From contig NZ_NIBG01000013.1 of the NCBI RefSeq assembly GCF_002270055.1, positions 48,018-112,017 on the forward strand: 64,000 bases of DNA. Reading direction: 5' to 3'. The position numbers were made by a program, and so were the translations under genes. The DNA is from Anaeromicrobium sediminis. GTDB lineage: Bacteria > Bacillota > Clostridia > Peptostreptococcales > Thermotaleaceae. The first letter of the stretch is position 1. Each line of letters begins with the position of its first letter. A model generated the notes under the pieces. The model was given only the letters and a program-made list of their open reading frames with translations. It had not been told where the DNA came from and did no database searches. Shown here piece by piece: positions 52,861-62,919 of the stretch.

Positions 52861-55206
52861 CTAGGAAACTCTAGTTTTCAACGCTTCCATCAAATCTAAT
52901 TTATTGATTTTCTTCAAGGTAAATATCAGTGAAATGACTATAAATATAATGGTTGTTCCCATGGTTATAAGATGTATCTTTCCACTCACATAAGGATTCA
53001 TAGTATACAATTCCGTATTAAAAGATGCGACTACACCCTCTACCATTTTTATGCCAAGGGGAATGCCTATTGTTATCCCCAGGATAGTCATTATGATAGT
53101 TTCTTTTAATATCATTTTAAATATATCAGTCTTGGTAAATCCTAGTATTTGTAGGGTTGAAAACTCCCTGGTCCTCTCAGATATGTTCATTATGGTCGCA
53201 TTGTATATTATTCCAAAACCTAGTATTCCGGCAAACACTACTAGTGTCCCCACTGATGATAAGGTTAATTTCATAAACTTCTTTGTGGTATCTATCAAGT
53301 CTTGAATCGATTCTACAGAGTTGACTTTCTTACCATCTTCTATTTCTTCCTTTATGGGTACATCAGTTTTTACATAGGCTCCTGTAACCATATTTTTATC
53401 TACTAGGATACGTTCCATTTCACTTATGTCCATATAAGCATTTATACCTAATCCCTGTTTAATTATTTGTCTTACCTCTATTTCCACATCGTCCTTATAA
53501 GGTATAAAATTCTTAACCAGTACCTTGTCACCTATACTTACATTTAAGTATGAAGCTAAGTTTTCCGATAAAACTATTCCATCCCTAGGTAAATGAGTTT
53601 TTACCTGTTCTAAAGTCTCAAAGTTATAAAATTTAGTATTATATTTTACTCCAATAATATTTACTACTTTAGATTTCCATCCATTTTCTATTTCAAAGGG
53701 ATATTCTATTTTTCCCTCTATAATATCTGCTTCTATAATATTATTTAAATCTACTATGGCCCTCTTATTCAGTGGCTCTGTAAAATTTATATTGTAATCC
53801 ATCCTTTGAAATCCACCATAATGATCAACAAACATACTATTAAATAAACTCAACTGATAAAAAGGAAATAAGGTTACCATATAGGTTATAGCTACTCCCA
53901 TAGTCACTGTAAGAAATCTCTTTTTATTTCTAAATATATTCCTTACAACTACCTTCCATGAGAAACTTAATTTACTCCAAAATAAGGTTACCCTTTCTAG
54001 CAAGATTCTCTTTCCAACCTTTGGAGCCTCTGGTCTCATGGCTTCTGATGGCAGGATTTTTATAGCCTTTCTTGCTCCCATAAGTCCAGCCCCTATAGTT
54101 ACCCCACTAGTTAGGAAAAATCCTAATACTATATATCTATAATAAACATTAGATGTGAGTAGTGGTAAATTAAAATAGGCTGTATACATGTTAGTGAGAG
54201 CCCCTGCCAACATTAACCCTGCCACAGAACCTATAATGGATGCCACTGCCCCTATAATAAAAGCGTACTTTGTATAGTGGATTAATACATCATAATTTGA
54301 AAATCCCATACTTTTTAGTATTCCTATGGTCATCCTATCTTGTGCCACCATTCTACCGATTATTACACTTATTATTAAAGCTGATATTCCTAAGAATATT
54401 ACAGGTACCGTATTAGAAGTCTTTTTCAATTGTTTTATTTCATCAGATACCATCTTATGGCTAAGCTGATTTTTTCTCTCTGTTATTCTTTTAAGACCAA
54501 ATTTGTCTAATTTATCTTCTAAAATATCCTTGATTATATCCATATCCTTTTCATCTTTTATCTTTATTAGTAAACTATTGTATTGATTATTATATCCAAT
54601 ACTGTTTTGCAGAAAATCCTCTTTACAAAAGACTACTCCAAATTTACCTTCAGGTGGTAGCAAACTCTGCTCATTTTCCATTAAATATATATATTCTGGA
54701 CTATAGGCTATACCACTTACTTTTAAGGTATAACCCTTACCACCAAGCTGAACCTTTAGATCATCTCCTAATTTTATATTTCTATCCTTAGCAAATTTGT
54801 CTAATACTATAACTTCCCTTTCAGCTTCTATAAATCTACCCTCTGTTAAATATACTTTGTTTAAGCTTTTATTTTCATCTATGGTAACTAGCCTTATGTT
54901 GGCATTCTTCTCATTTCTTTCAACTTTAAGTGGTACTTCCTTTATTATCCGTCCCTCAATTTTGTCTATACCATTAATCTTTTCTAGATCTTTTATTTTG
55001 TTTTCTGGAATCTTCACTATATCCACAAACATGTGGGGAAAGTTTGTTTCCTCATAATATTCATTCAAAGTATTGCTAAGATTTATGGCTGTGGAATTTA
55101 ATGCTGTATATAAAATTATTCCTACTAAAATAACACAACAAGTGGCAATTACTTGGCCTTTCATTTCCTTCATGAATCGAAATAATCTCAAGTCTAGTTT
55201 TTTCAT
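52861..55206 (-). CDS. FtsX-type ABC transporter permease, two FtsX domains
   Basis: A 781-residue membrane protein. Helix 1 near 20-38 precedes a large extracellular MacB-like domain (about 45-265). Three helices form the first FtsX core (about 270-385). A second copy follows with another helix at about 425-445, an outer domain and three C-terminal helices (about 665-770). Such permeases do not pump through the membrane directly but drive outside partners. ATG at 55206 overlaps the ATPase stop codon as TAATG, so the two are translationally coupled; the GTG at 55212 is less likely. Confidence 0.9.
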   Translation of the reverse strand: MKKLDLRLFRFMKEMKGQVIATCCVILVGIILYTALNSTAINLSNTLNEYYEETNFPHMFVDIVKIPENKIKDLEKINGIDKIEGRIIKEVPLKVERNEKNANIRLVTIDENKSLNKVYLTEGRFIEAEREVIVLDKFAKDRNIKLGDDLKVQLGGKGYTLKVSGIAYSPEYIYLMENEQSLLPPEGKFGVVFCKEDFLQNSIGYNNQYNSLLIKIKDEKDMDIIKDILEDKLDKFGLKRITERKNQLSHKMVSDEIKQLKKTSNTVPVIFLGISALIISVIIGRMVAQDRMTIGILKSMGFSNYDVLIHYTKYAFIIGAVASIIGSVAGLMLAGALTNMYTAYFNLPLLTSNVYYRYIVLGFFLTSGVTIGAGLMGARKAIKILPSEAMRPEAPKVGKRILLERVTLFWSKLSFSWKVVVRNIFRNKKRFLTVTMGVAITYMVTLFPFYQLSLFNSMFVDHYGGFQRMDYNINFTEPLNKRAIVDLNNIIEADIIEGKIEYPFEIENGWKSKVVNIIGVKYNTKFYNFETLEQVKTHLPRDGIVLSENLASYLNVSIGDKVLVKNFIPYKDDVEIEVRQIIKQGLGINAYMDISEMERILVDKNMVTGAYVKTDVPIKEEIEDGKKVNSVESIQDLIDTTKKFMKLTLSSVGTLVVFAGILGFGIIYNATIMNISERTREFSTLQILGFTKTDIFKMILKETIIMTILGITIGIPLGIKMVEGVVASFNTELYTMNPYVSGKIHLITMGTTIIFIVISLIFTLKKINKLDLMEALKTRVS

Positions 55207-55916
55207 TACCACTCAATCCCTTCTACAGAATCTGGATTTTCATTAACTATCACATCTGTAATCTTGCCACTTCTCATCTTCACTACCCTATGGGCTATTT
55301 TACTAATGGCAGAGTTATGGGTTATTACTATTATGGTCTTTTTATATTCTCTATTTATCTTCTTTAAAAGATCTAATATACTAATTCCCGTCTTATAGTC
55401 TAGAGCTCCTGTTGGCTCATCACAAAGAAGTATGGTTGGATTCTTAGCAACGGCTCTTGCTATGGCCACCCTTTGCTGTTCTCCTCCACTTAGTTGAGAT
55501 GGAAAATGACCCTTTCTCTCACTCAAGCCTACACCGTCTAGAATTTCATCTATATCTAGGGGATTTTCACATATTTCTGTGGCTAGTTCCACATTCTCCT
55601 TAGCTGTTAAATTAGCCAACAAATTATAAAATTGAAAGACAAATCCTATTTCGTCCTTCCTATATAGGGTTAACTCCTTATGATTATAGGAAGTTATTTC
55701 CTTTCCACTAACTTTTATCTCTCCCTTAGTAGGTTTATCCATTCCTCCAATTATATTTAAAAGAGTACTTTTTCCAGATCCACTAGGCCCCAATATAACT
55801 ACAAATTCCCCTTCATTCACATGGAAATTAGCTTCTTTTAGGGCATCTACCTTTATTTCTCCCATTTCATATTGTTTGTGTAAATTTGAAACTTCTATTA
55901 TTCTTCTTTCATCCAA
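55206..55916 (-). CDS. ABC transporter ATP-binding protein, MacB/LolD type
   Basis: A 236-residue ATPase. Walker [10 protein letters not shown], the Q loop, the signature [14 protein letters not shown], Walker [13 protein letters not shown] and the switch His in VITHN are all intact. It powers the FtsX-type permease with which it overlaps by one base. The likely start is TTG at 55916, six to nine bases after AAGGGGGTG; the in-frame GTG at 55925 lies inside that site. Confidence 0.92.
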   Translation of the reverse strand: MDERRIIEVSNLHKQYEMGEIKVDALKEANFHVNEGEFVVILGPSGSGKSTLLNIIGGMDKPTKGEIKVSGKEITSYNHKELTLYRKDEIGFVFQFYNLLANLTAKENVELATEICENPLDIDEILDGVGLSERKGHFPSQLSGGEQQRVAIARAVAKNPTILLCDEPTGALDYKTGISILDLLKKINREYKKTIIVITHNSAISKIAHRVVKMRSGKITDVIVNENPDSVEGIEW

Positions 55917-55949
55917 ATCGGGCACCCCCTTATAAACTACATATAACTC

Positions 55950-56561
55950 CTATTTACCTATTCCATTTTTAAGAAAATCTATTAATACATCTGATAAGTA
56001 CTCTAGCTTTTCCACATTATCCAACTCCACATTATTTATGATATATTGGCTAAGGGATTCATTTAAGCCACTTATCATGCAGGATATCAATTCCAAATCT
56101 ATATCCTCTCTTATGCTTCCATTTTCAATACCCTGCCGTAAAAATTTGAACATAAAATCATTGCTCATACCTTTATATTCTTTATATATACGTTCCATTA
56201 ATTCTGGGTCCTTTAAAAAATCATAGGCAACTTTATAGTAAATAGGATTATTAACTGCAAACTCACATCCCCTTATATACAATCTTTTAAGGAAAATGAA
56301 AAAATCTAGCTCATTACTTTTCTCCATAACAGGCATCAAATATTTTATCTTTTCCTGGGAAATTATGTCCATAATATGCTTATATATGTCGTATTTATCT
56401 TCAAAATATTGATAAAAGCTACCCTTTGATATTTTAGCTTCCTTAACTATATTGTTTATGCTAGCTTCATTAAATTTATTTTTGTAAAATTCATTAAAGG
56501 CAGCCTTTTCTATTCTATTTCTCTTTTCCTCTTCTATATTAAAGAAAGTGCTCTTTGGCAT
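55950..56561 (-). CDS. TetR/AcrR-family regulator of the efflux operon
   Basis: A 203-residue repressor. The N-terminal helix-turn-helix (about 8-50) reads RIEKAAFNEFYKNKFNEASI then VKEAKISKGSFYQYFEDKYD, and the C-terminal ligand domain is helical. ATG at 56561 follows GGGAGG; the longer frame to 56609 would run through the operator. It is the first gene of its operon, 24-33 bases before the ATPase, and a 34-bp palindrome overlaps its promoter, so it very likely represses its own operon. Confidence 0.9.
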   Translation of the reverse strand: MPKSTFFNIEEEKRNRIEKAAFNEFYKNKFNEASINNIVKEAKISKGSFYQYFEDKYDIYKHIMDIISQEKIKYLMPVMEKSNELDFFIFLKRLYIRGCEFAVNNPIYYKVAYDFLKDPELMERIYKEYKGMSNDFMFKFLRQGIENGSIREDIDLELISCMISGLNESLSQYIINNVELDNVEKLEYLSDVLIDFLKNGIGK

Positions 56562-56576
56562 TTTATACCTCCCACT

Positions 56577-56610
56577 TATGACCATCAAGTCATATGACCT
56601 TGTGGTCATA
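56577..56610. promoter_or_regulatory. 34-bp palindromic TetR operator
   Basis: TATGACCA and TGGTCATA end a 34-bp imperfect palindrome whose centre is GTCATATGAC, so the TGAC half-site recurs four times. It covers the region just after the -10 box of the TetR operon. Confidence 0.75.
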
Positions 56611-56638
56611 GTATATTCCCAAGAAGTTATTTTGTCAA
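56610..56638 (-). promoter_or_regulatory. promoter of the TetR-ABC efflux operon
   Basis: TTGACA (56633-56638) and TATACT (56610-56615) are 17 bases apart on the minus strand and abut the palindromic operator. Confidence 0.8.
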
Positions 56639-56687
56639 TAATTTTTGCAAAATTTTCAATAAATCGTATTGACTTTATTTTCTATAG

Positions 56688-57740
56688 TATGCTAGGAACT
56701 ATGCATACAAATATATGGCCGAATTCGTATCAGGAGTAAATTTATTTACAGATATATTAAATCTAATAGTATTAGGGGCAGGAGGATATTTTGTAAGTAC
56801 TGGAGAAATTGGCATGCCTGATTTAGTGGCCTATTTACTTTATATAGTCTACTTTATTCAACCAATTAAAAAACTTACTAACTTTATTGAACAGTATCAA
56901 GCTGGTATGGCTGGATTTGAAAGATTCGTAGAGATTATGGATATAAAACCTGAAAGGGAAGACTCTAAATATGCTAAAGATTTAGAAAATGTATCTGGAG
57001 ATATTGCCTTTAAAAATGTTAGTTTTAATTATTCTGATAAAGAAAAAGTTTTATCTAATATTTCCTTAAAAATAAAAAGTGGTGAAACACTGGCTTTAGT
57101 AGGGCCTTCTGGTGGAGGTAAAACTACACTCTGTCACTTACTTCCTCATTTCTATGAAATAAACCATGGAGATATAACTATAGATCATAAGAACTTAAAT
57201 GATATAACCTTAAAATCTCTAAGACAAAACATTGGTATGGTACAGCAGGATATATTCCTATTCTCAGGTACTATTAGGGACAATATTTTATATTGTAAAG
57301 GTGACGCTAAAGAAGAAGATATTATAGCAGCTGCTAAAAGTGCTAACATCCATGATTTTATCATGTCCTTACCTAATCAGTATGATACTTACGTGGGAGA
57401 ACGTGGAGTTAAACTATCTGGGGGGCAAAAGCAAAGAATCTCCATAGCTAGAGTATTCTTGAAAAATCCTCCAATACTAATACTAGATGAAGCCACATCT
57501 GCCCTAGATAATGAAAGTGAAGCAATCATTCAAGCTTCCCTTGAAAAATTATCTAAAGGTAGAACTACCATAGTAGTGGCCCATAGATTATCTACTATTA
57601 AAAATGCAGATAACATAGTAGTATTAACACCAAAGGGTATTGAAGAAGAAGGAACTCATGATACATTAATGAAAAATAATCACATATACACAAAATTATA
57701 TAATGCTCAATTCAAAGGTTATATGCCAGATACAGTTTAA
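56688..57740 (+). pseudogene. 5'-truncated ABC exporter (fused permease-ATPase), remnant
   Basis: The open frame from ATG 56715 encodes only 341 residues, starting in the middle of the exporter membrane domain (YMAEFVSGVNLFTDILN). The matching residues continue upstream without a start (ARNYAYKY) until a TAG at 56685-56687. A whole YknU/MsbA-like protein has about 580 residues, so about 240 residues with four membrane helices are gone. The ATPase part is intact: Walker A GPSGGGKTT, signature LSGGQKQRISIAR, Walker B ILILDEATSALD and switch His. No ribosome site precedes ATG 56715. The loss ends just beside the promoter of the TetR operon. Confidence 0.8.
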
Positions 57741-57766
57741 GGAGAGATTTAATCTCTCCTTTTTTT
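57740..57766 (+). terminator. terminator after the truncated exporter
   Basis: AGGAGAGATT and AATCTCTCCT (57740-57760) are followed by seven Ts, so the remnant keeps its old terminator. Confidence 0.8.
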
Positions 57767-57779
57767 ACTTACTAGGAAA

Positions 57780-59438
57780 TTATTTTAATAACTCACATAT
57801 GGTTGAATATGTCATATTCGGTACATTTTCAAAAGTATATTTCATGTGAACCCTTTCTGTTATCATGTGCCCATCCTTTCCGAATGTTCCTATATTAACA
57901 ACAGGTACATTAATTTCCAATACTTCATTTACATCATAGAAATATTTAGTTTTCCAGGAAGGCATGTTCTTTCCTAGGGTCTCAATAGTTTCCACATCAT
58001 CACTTAGTGCCATGAAACTAGAGTCTGAAATGTATGGATAGAACATTCTAACCTTAATAGGATTTTCACAATGTTCTTGCACTTTTTTAATAGAGTTATT
58101 TACTGAGTCTAAAAGCTCTCTTTCCTTTTCTGTCTTTCCAGTCATTTCAATCCTAGCAGAAAATACAGATCCAAAGAATACAATTATGGAAGGGGACTTA
58201 TCACTACTCCACTTCCAGGCTTCTTCTATTACTTTCACACTAAAAATTCTCAAATCTAGGGTTGGTTCCTTTTCATTTAACTCTTTTGCAAAATCAAATA
58301 TGTGCTTTCTAAACTTTTCTCCATGGTCTTTTTCTAATTCATCATAAAACTCTTCCCATGTTTTAACCCTAGTCTTCCAGGGCAACTCTCTATACTCAAT
58401 ATTACTCATATGACAGTATTTTTTATAGGATTCATTTGTGTATTTAATCACATTATCAAAGGCCTCTACTGCCTTTTCCCTACATACCTTTATTACATCA
58501 GCAGGAGACATGGAGTGAGTAAAGAAATTATAGTAAGCATAAGCTGCCAGAGCCGTTTGTACCGTATACCCTTCCTTAAAATCTGACTGCTTAAGGGACA
58601 TGGGGGGAATTGTAATCTCTCCTTGTGCTTCATCACAAAGATCCGTATTTAATTCTATTAGTCTTGTAAGTTCAGCCACAATTAAGTTTGGATCAAGGGC
58701 ACTATATGCTTGACCAACGTGTGCTTCCTTACCTACCACATAAAAGGACGGTAATAGCTTTCCTATACTTCCAAAATACACATATCTATTAACATCACCT
58801 ATATTGTATCCCGTTGAATAATCTGCATTTATACATGCTATATATTCAAAACCTTCCTTTTCTTTTAACATTTTGAATTCCTTAAGACCTGTTAGTACAC
58901 CATGGGAGCCATCTTCCTCATCACATTCTGCATAGGCTATAATATTCCCGTTAAGCTCCTCTGGATGCTCTGAAAAATATTTAATTAAATGCATATGACC
59001 TGCCACGCCTGATTTCATATCTAGAGCCCCACGACCAAACATATATTCACCAGATAATATATCCTCTCTCACTTCTTCACTTATATCCATATTCATAAGT
59101 AATTCAGGTAATTTGTCTGGTGAAAAGGCATATTCCTTTATATGTCCAAAATCATCTACTCCTACTGTATCTATATGACCTAAAAGTATGATAGTTCTAT
59201 TTGAATTTCCCTTTGTTCCTTTCACATAAGCGTATGTACTATGTCTATCCACAAAATCATCTACAGTTTTAAGCATCTTCACTCTATCTGGATACTTCTT
59301 GAAATAATCTAATTCTGTATAATATTCATAGATTTTCCTGGCACAATTTGTCTCTCCACCTAGTGACCTTACAATACTAGGTGTGGATACTAGATCCTTA
59401 GTTATATTTTTTACTTCCTCAAAACAATTCATATACAT
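57780..59438 (-). CDS. RocB-like M20 family metallopeptidase
   Basis: A 552-residue cytoplasmic protein of the RocB branch of M20 peptidases. Metal-binding elements are visible: LLGHIDTVGV, GRGALDMKSG and YAECDEEDGS. RocB lies in arginine use in Bacillus, but its reaction has not been defined, and no arginine genes are adjacent here. ATG at 59438 follows AGGAGGGG. It stands alone between the exporter remnant and the GH18 gene. Confidence 0.85.
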   Translation of the reverse strand: MYMNCFEEVKNITKDLVSTPSIVRSLGGETNCARKIYEYYTELDYFKKYPDRVKMLKTVDDFVDRHSTYAYVKGTKGNSNRTIILLGHIDTVGVDDFGHIKEYAFSPDKLPELLMNMDISEEVREDILSGEYMFGRGALDMKSGVAGHMHLIKYFSEHPEELNGNIIAYAECDEEDGSHGVLTGLKEFKMLKEKEGFEYIACINADYSTGYNIGDVNRYVYFGSIGKLLPSFYVVGKEAHVGQAYSALDPNLIVAELTRLIELNTDLCDEAQGEITIPPMSLKQSDFKEGYTVQTALAAYAYYNFFTHSMSPADVIKVCREKAVEAFDNVIKYTNESYKKYCHMSNIEYRELPWKTRVKTWEEFYDELEKDHGEKFRKHIFDFAKELNEKEPTLDLRIFSVKVIEEAWKWSSDKSPSIIVFFGSVFSARIEMTGKTEKERELLDSVNNSIKKVQEHCENPIKVRMFYPYISDSSFMALSDDVETIETLGKNMPSWKTKYFYDVNEVLEINVPVVNIGTFGKDGHMITERVHMKYTFENVPNMTYSTICELLK

Positions 59439-59517
59439 GACAACCCCTCCTAATTAATCTTATTAAGTTGTACACTTTATTATGTTTCAATTATTGTGAC
59501 CTAGGATTTAACACAAA

Positions 59518-59545
59518 AAAAGAAGAGAATAATTCCCTTCTTTGG
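59518..59545 (-). terminator. terminator of the GH18/ChrA operon
   Basis: AAGAAGAGAAT and ATTCCCTTCTT arms form a hairpin with a T-run on the minus strand, after the GH18 stop codon. Confidence 0.65.
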
Positions 59546-59567
59546 TTTGAACAAATATATAGTAACC

Positions 59568-60980
59568 TTAATTATTTTTTAAATACTCTTCAAAGACTTC
59601 CCATACTTCATTTTTTTCAAAGCCCTTCCTCCAGGCACAAATACCTGCTATGTCATACTTTTCAGCTAAGTTTACCTTTTCTTCTATAGACTTCTTATCT
59701 TCTATCCATATTTTATATGTCTTATTACCTTCCACATATTCTGTATAATACTGGGCCACATCTTCACTCCACACAGGTTCTAATTCCCTGGAATCTACTA
59801 TATTCTCAAGTTTACTCATGGTTATGGCCTTAGAAGATATCTTTATCTTTTTACCTAGTTTTTCCTCTGTCCATACTCTCATGTAAAAGGGAATTCCTAG
59901 GACTAGTTTTTCTTTAGGTATTACCTTAAGGCTTCTCTTAATTCCCCTTTCTACCCATCCAATAGATGCTACAGAACCACTATTTGGACTAGATGCCCAG
60001 TGTTCATCATAGGCCATTAGCATGAAATAATCCAAATGTTTAGACAGTTCCTTCCTATTATACACTAGGGACCACTGTTTACTTCCCCCTGGAACGGTCA
60101 CATCCATAGATAGAATTAATCCACCCTTTTCTGTATAATGGCGAAGTCTCTCAACAAAACTAGTTAATTTACCACTATCTTCATAAAATATATTTTCAAA
60201 ATCTATATTAATACCATCTAAGTCATACATTTCACTAAATAGTATTAATTGAGCTATTACCTTATCTTGTACTTGTTCATCATTTAATATGGCCCTAGTT
60301 AATCTTGGATTAAAGCTGTTTGTAACTAACCCCCATATATTATATCCTTTTTCCTTAGCATCCTTCATGTATTTATAGTCTCCACTATTTACTACAATTC
60401 CTTGTGTATTTACTATGTTAAACCAAGTGGGAGATACTATTTGAAGGCCTTCTATCTTATCTTCATTTTCTATATTAGGATTTTTCTTCCCCACATATTC
60501 CCAGGACAATGTTATTTTACCCTTGCTTATTTCTTTTTTTCTTTCCTTTTTCTGTTCATTTTTATCATACTGATTTATATATACTTTGTTTCTATCATGA
60601 ACAACCTTTATTCCTATTAACTTTTGTACATCTAAAAGGGGCACATAGTTCTTATCATCTCTATTCAATGTATGTACATTGAGTTCTACACCCGATTCAT
60701 ATATTAGGCTCTGTATTTCTTCATTTTTAAAAGAATAAGTAGGCTTAAAATAAGCTCTTGTTCTTTTTTCATTCATTCTCATCTCTCTATCTAAATGTAC
60801 TTTTAAAAAATCAAAATTCACATATATATTATCATTTTCCAGTATAAACTCTTCTTTTATTAACTTTCCATCAATGACAACCTTTTTAATTTTCATCTCT
60901 TCAAAAAAGTCTATTCCACCTAAAATAACACCTATTATCATACAAATTAAAATTCCCCTTACTAGCCATTTCCCACTCAA
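59568..60980 (-). CDS. GH18 glycosidase-fold protein with membrane anchor and copper-amine-oxidase-like stalk
   Basis: A 470-residue protein held outside the membrane by one N-terminal helix (about 6-22). Residues about 30-140 resemble the copper amine oxidase N-terminal-like domain that often carries wall-associated enzymes in Clostridia. The GH18 barrel fills about 155-470, and DGINIDFEN has the DxxDxDxE-type catalytic Glu. Relatives such as YaaH act on spore or wall GlcNAc polymers. The start is TTG with GGGGGAG before it. It follows the chromate transporter pair by 12 bases, so the three genes may share a transcript. Confidence 0.85.
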   Translation of the reverse strand: MSGKWLVRGILICMIIGVILGGIDFFEEMKIKKVVIDGKLIKEEFILENDNIYVNFDFLKVHLDREMRMNEKRTRAYFKPTYSFKNEEIQSLIYESGVELNVHTLNRDDKNYVPLLDVQKLIGIKVVHDRNKVYINQYDKNEQKKERKKEISKGKITLSWEYVGKKNPNIENEDKIEGLQIVSPTWFNIVNTQGIVVNSGDYKYMKDAKEKGYNIWGLVTNSFNPRLTRAILNDEQVQDKVIAQLILFSEMYDLDGINIDFENIFYEDSGKLTSFVERLRHYTEKGGLILSMDVTVPGGSKQWSLVYNRKELSKHLDYFMLMAYDEHWASSPNSGSVASIGWVERGIKRSLKVIPKEKLVLGIPFYMRVWTEEKLGKKIKISSKAITMSKLENIVDSRELEPVWSEDVAQYYTEYVEGNKTYKIWIEDKKSIEEKVNLAEKYDIAGICAWRKGFEKNEVWEVFEEYLKNN

Positions 60981-60992
60981 GTCATCTCCCCC

Positions 60993-61517
60993 TTAATAAA
61001 GTAATAATCCCATACCTGCCGATAAAACAATCCCCATAATAGGATGTATTTTTACTTTCAGTACTAAAAATAATATTAGAAAAAAGATAAGTACTCCCTT
61101 CACATCTACAATGGCCGTTTTTCCCACTGTAATAGCTGCACTTATGATTAAACCTAACACAGCAGGCCTAAGTCCTAAAAATATGGCCTTCATAGATGGC
61201 TTGTCCTTATTCTTTATAATAAATTTTGCTGAAAATGTTATGATTGTAAAAGACACAATAGTAACACCTACACTTCCTGCTAAAGCTCCCCATACACCAG
61301 CAATTTTATATCCACAAAAGGTGGCACTATTTATGGCAATAGGACCTGGTGTCATTTGAGCAATTGCCACTATATCTACAAATTGTTCCTCCGTTAGCCA
61401 TGCATTTTTATATACTATTTCCTTTTGTATGAAAGTTAGCATGGCTAATCCTCCACCAAAGCTAAATGCTCCTATCTTAACAAAGGTTAAGAATATATTA
61501 ATTATCTTTAGTATCAT
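60993..61517 (-). CDS. chromate transporter family protein, single CHR domain (second of pair)
   Basis: A 174-residue membrane protein with about five hydrophobic segments. It begins with the CHR motif GAFSFGGGLAMLTFIQKE. Short CHR proteins work as pairs with opposite membrane orientation. Its ATG has a GGGAG site inside the upstream gene, and the two overlap by 20 bases. Chromate export is the known function of the family, but in anaerobes the natural substrate may be another oxyanion. Confidence 0.87.
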   Translation of the reverse strand: MILKIINIFLTFVKIGAFSFGGGLAMLTFIQKEIVYKNAWLTEEQFVDIVAIAQMTPGPIAINSATFCGYKIAGVWGALAGSVGVTIVSFTIITFSAKFIIKNKDKPSMKAIFLGLRPAVLGLIISAAITVGKTAIVDVKGVLIFFLILFLVLKVKIHPIMGIVLSAGMGLLLY

Positions 61518-62052
61518 AATCTATTTCTCCCTTAAATTTCATATATCCCATAAGAGCCGATCCTATTATTATCCATATGGGATGAATCTTCAATAGGACT
61601 ATACATATGACTGTACCTAATGACCATAATATAAATATTGCCCTTTTAGGTAATGATTTAGATAGTTTCACTACTCCTGATAAAATGAGAGCAACTACGG
61701 CTGGTCTTATACCTTTAAATAATGTATTCATAAGTTCATTATTTTCAAATTTTATAAAATAAACGGATACTGTACTCATAATTATAATGGCTGGCAATAT
61801 GGTGCCTAAGCACCCTACAATAGCTCCCATGAATCCAAATAAATTATATCCAATATATGTGGATGTATTAATAGCCAAAGCTCCAGGTATACTTTGAGCT
61901 ACGGCCAATATATCTAAAAATTCTTCTTCTGATATCCATTTATTCTTCTCTACCATTTCCTCTTGCATAAGGGGAATCATAGCATATCCGCCACCTAAAG
62001 TAAATGTTCCTATCTTAATGAATATGAGAAACATTCTAATTAAATTGTTCAT
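61498..62052 (-). CDS. chromate transporter family protein, single CHR domain (first of pair)
   Basis: A 184-residue partner of the next gene, with the matching motif GTFTLGGGYAMIPLMQEE near the N-terminus and PGALAINTSTYIGYN where the pair's partner has PGPIAINSATFCGYK. About five membrane segments are visible. ATG follows AGAGGGA. It begins the ChrA-ChrA-GH18 gene group. Confidence 0.87.
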   Translation of the reverse strand: MNNLIRMFLIFIKIGTFTLGGGYAMIPLMQEEMVEKNKWISEEEFLDILAVAQSIPGALAINTSTYIGYNLFGFMGAIVGCLGTILPAIIIMSTVSVYFIKFENNELMNTLFKGIRPAVVALILSGVVKLSKSLPKRAIFILWSLGTVICIVLLKIHPIWIIIGSALMGYMKFKGEIDYDTKDN

Positions 62053-62350
62053 AGTTATCCCTCTTCCTCAGTATTTTTCTCTAGTTTATGTCTTTTCAAA
62101 ACAATCCCACCTCATGAACTTTCTTATTATGTAGTTTCCCACTTTAAGTAAATCCTATCATATATATTATATAAGTTGTTCTGATTAAACGAAATAGTTT
62201 GTTGAATTTTTTCGAATTAGAACAAATATTTTTTCTTGTGTTTAATCAATTTCTTTAGGGGTATTAATCTAATAGATAAAAATTAGTTAAGTCGACTTAA
62301 TGAAGTTTAAAATATAAAATTGAAAATGTAGATTTTAGGAGGAATTTAAT

Positions 62351-62512
62351 ATGAAAAAATACGAATGTTCACCTTGTGCATATATATATGACCCAGAAGT
62401 AGGAGACCCAGATGGAGGTATTGCTCCAGGCACTCCTTTTGAAGATATTCCAGATGATTGGGTTTGTCCAGTTTGTGGATTGGGAAAAGACATGTTTGAA
62501 GTAGTTGAATAA
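62351..62512 (+). CDS. rubredoxin
   Basis: A 53-residue one-iron electron carrier. The two Cys pairs CSPC and CPVC bind the iron and the core [20 protein letters not shown] is typical. The first knuckle has Ala (CSPCAY) where Gly is usual. Rubredoxins pass electrons to oxygen- and peroxide-reducing enzymes in anaerobes. ATG follows AGGAGG at 9 bases. A terminator follows, so the gene is transcribed alone. Confidence 0.96.
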   Translation: MKKYECSPCAYIYDPEVGDPDGGIAPGTPFEDIPDDWVCPVCGLGKDMFEVVE

Positions 62513-62537
62513 AATTTAAAATAACTAGAAATTAATT

Positions 62538-62592
62538 TAGATATAGGATAGATAGTTTTAAATAACTATTTACTCTATATCTTTTTTATATC
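62538..62592 (+). terminator. terminator of rubredoxin
   Basis: AGATATAG and CTATATCT arms with a long imperfect stem end in a run of six Ts. Confidence 0.65.
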
Positions 62593-62919
62593 TTAAAATT
62601 ATTAAAGGTATGTATTATAAATAGTATAGTTACTTATCTATGATGGCATTATAATAATATAAATTAATAAAAATTAGGAATATATAGTATAGTCAATGTG
62701 TTATCTATAAGCAGATGATCACAAACCAAGTTCATATATAAGTCTTATTTGCTATAAACTACGAACTAGTTTATAACACCAAACCTTAGCTAAAATTAAT
62801 ACTACATTTATCAGATAGTTAACCATTAGACTGTAGTACAAACCCTACTTGAATTAAGTTTAAATGTATTAAATACAGAATGAATTAACACTTATATAAA
62901 AAGGAAGTGCGTAAAAATA
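62593..62919. other. AT-rich stretch before the secreted protein gene
   Basis: About 330 bases without a gene. An 8-bp hairpin TATAAACT/AGTTTATA lies near 62754-62776. The 12-13-base run with ACAGTCTAATGGT, found before the CAP gene, recurs here on the minus strand near 62822-62834. Confidence 0.35.
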
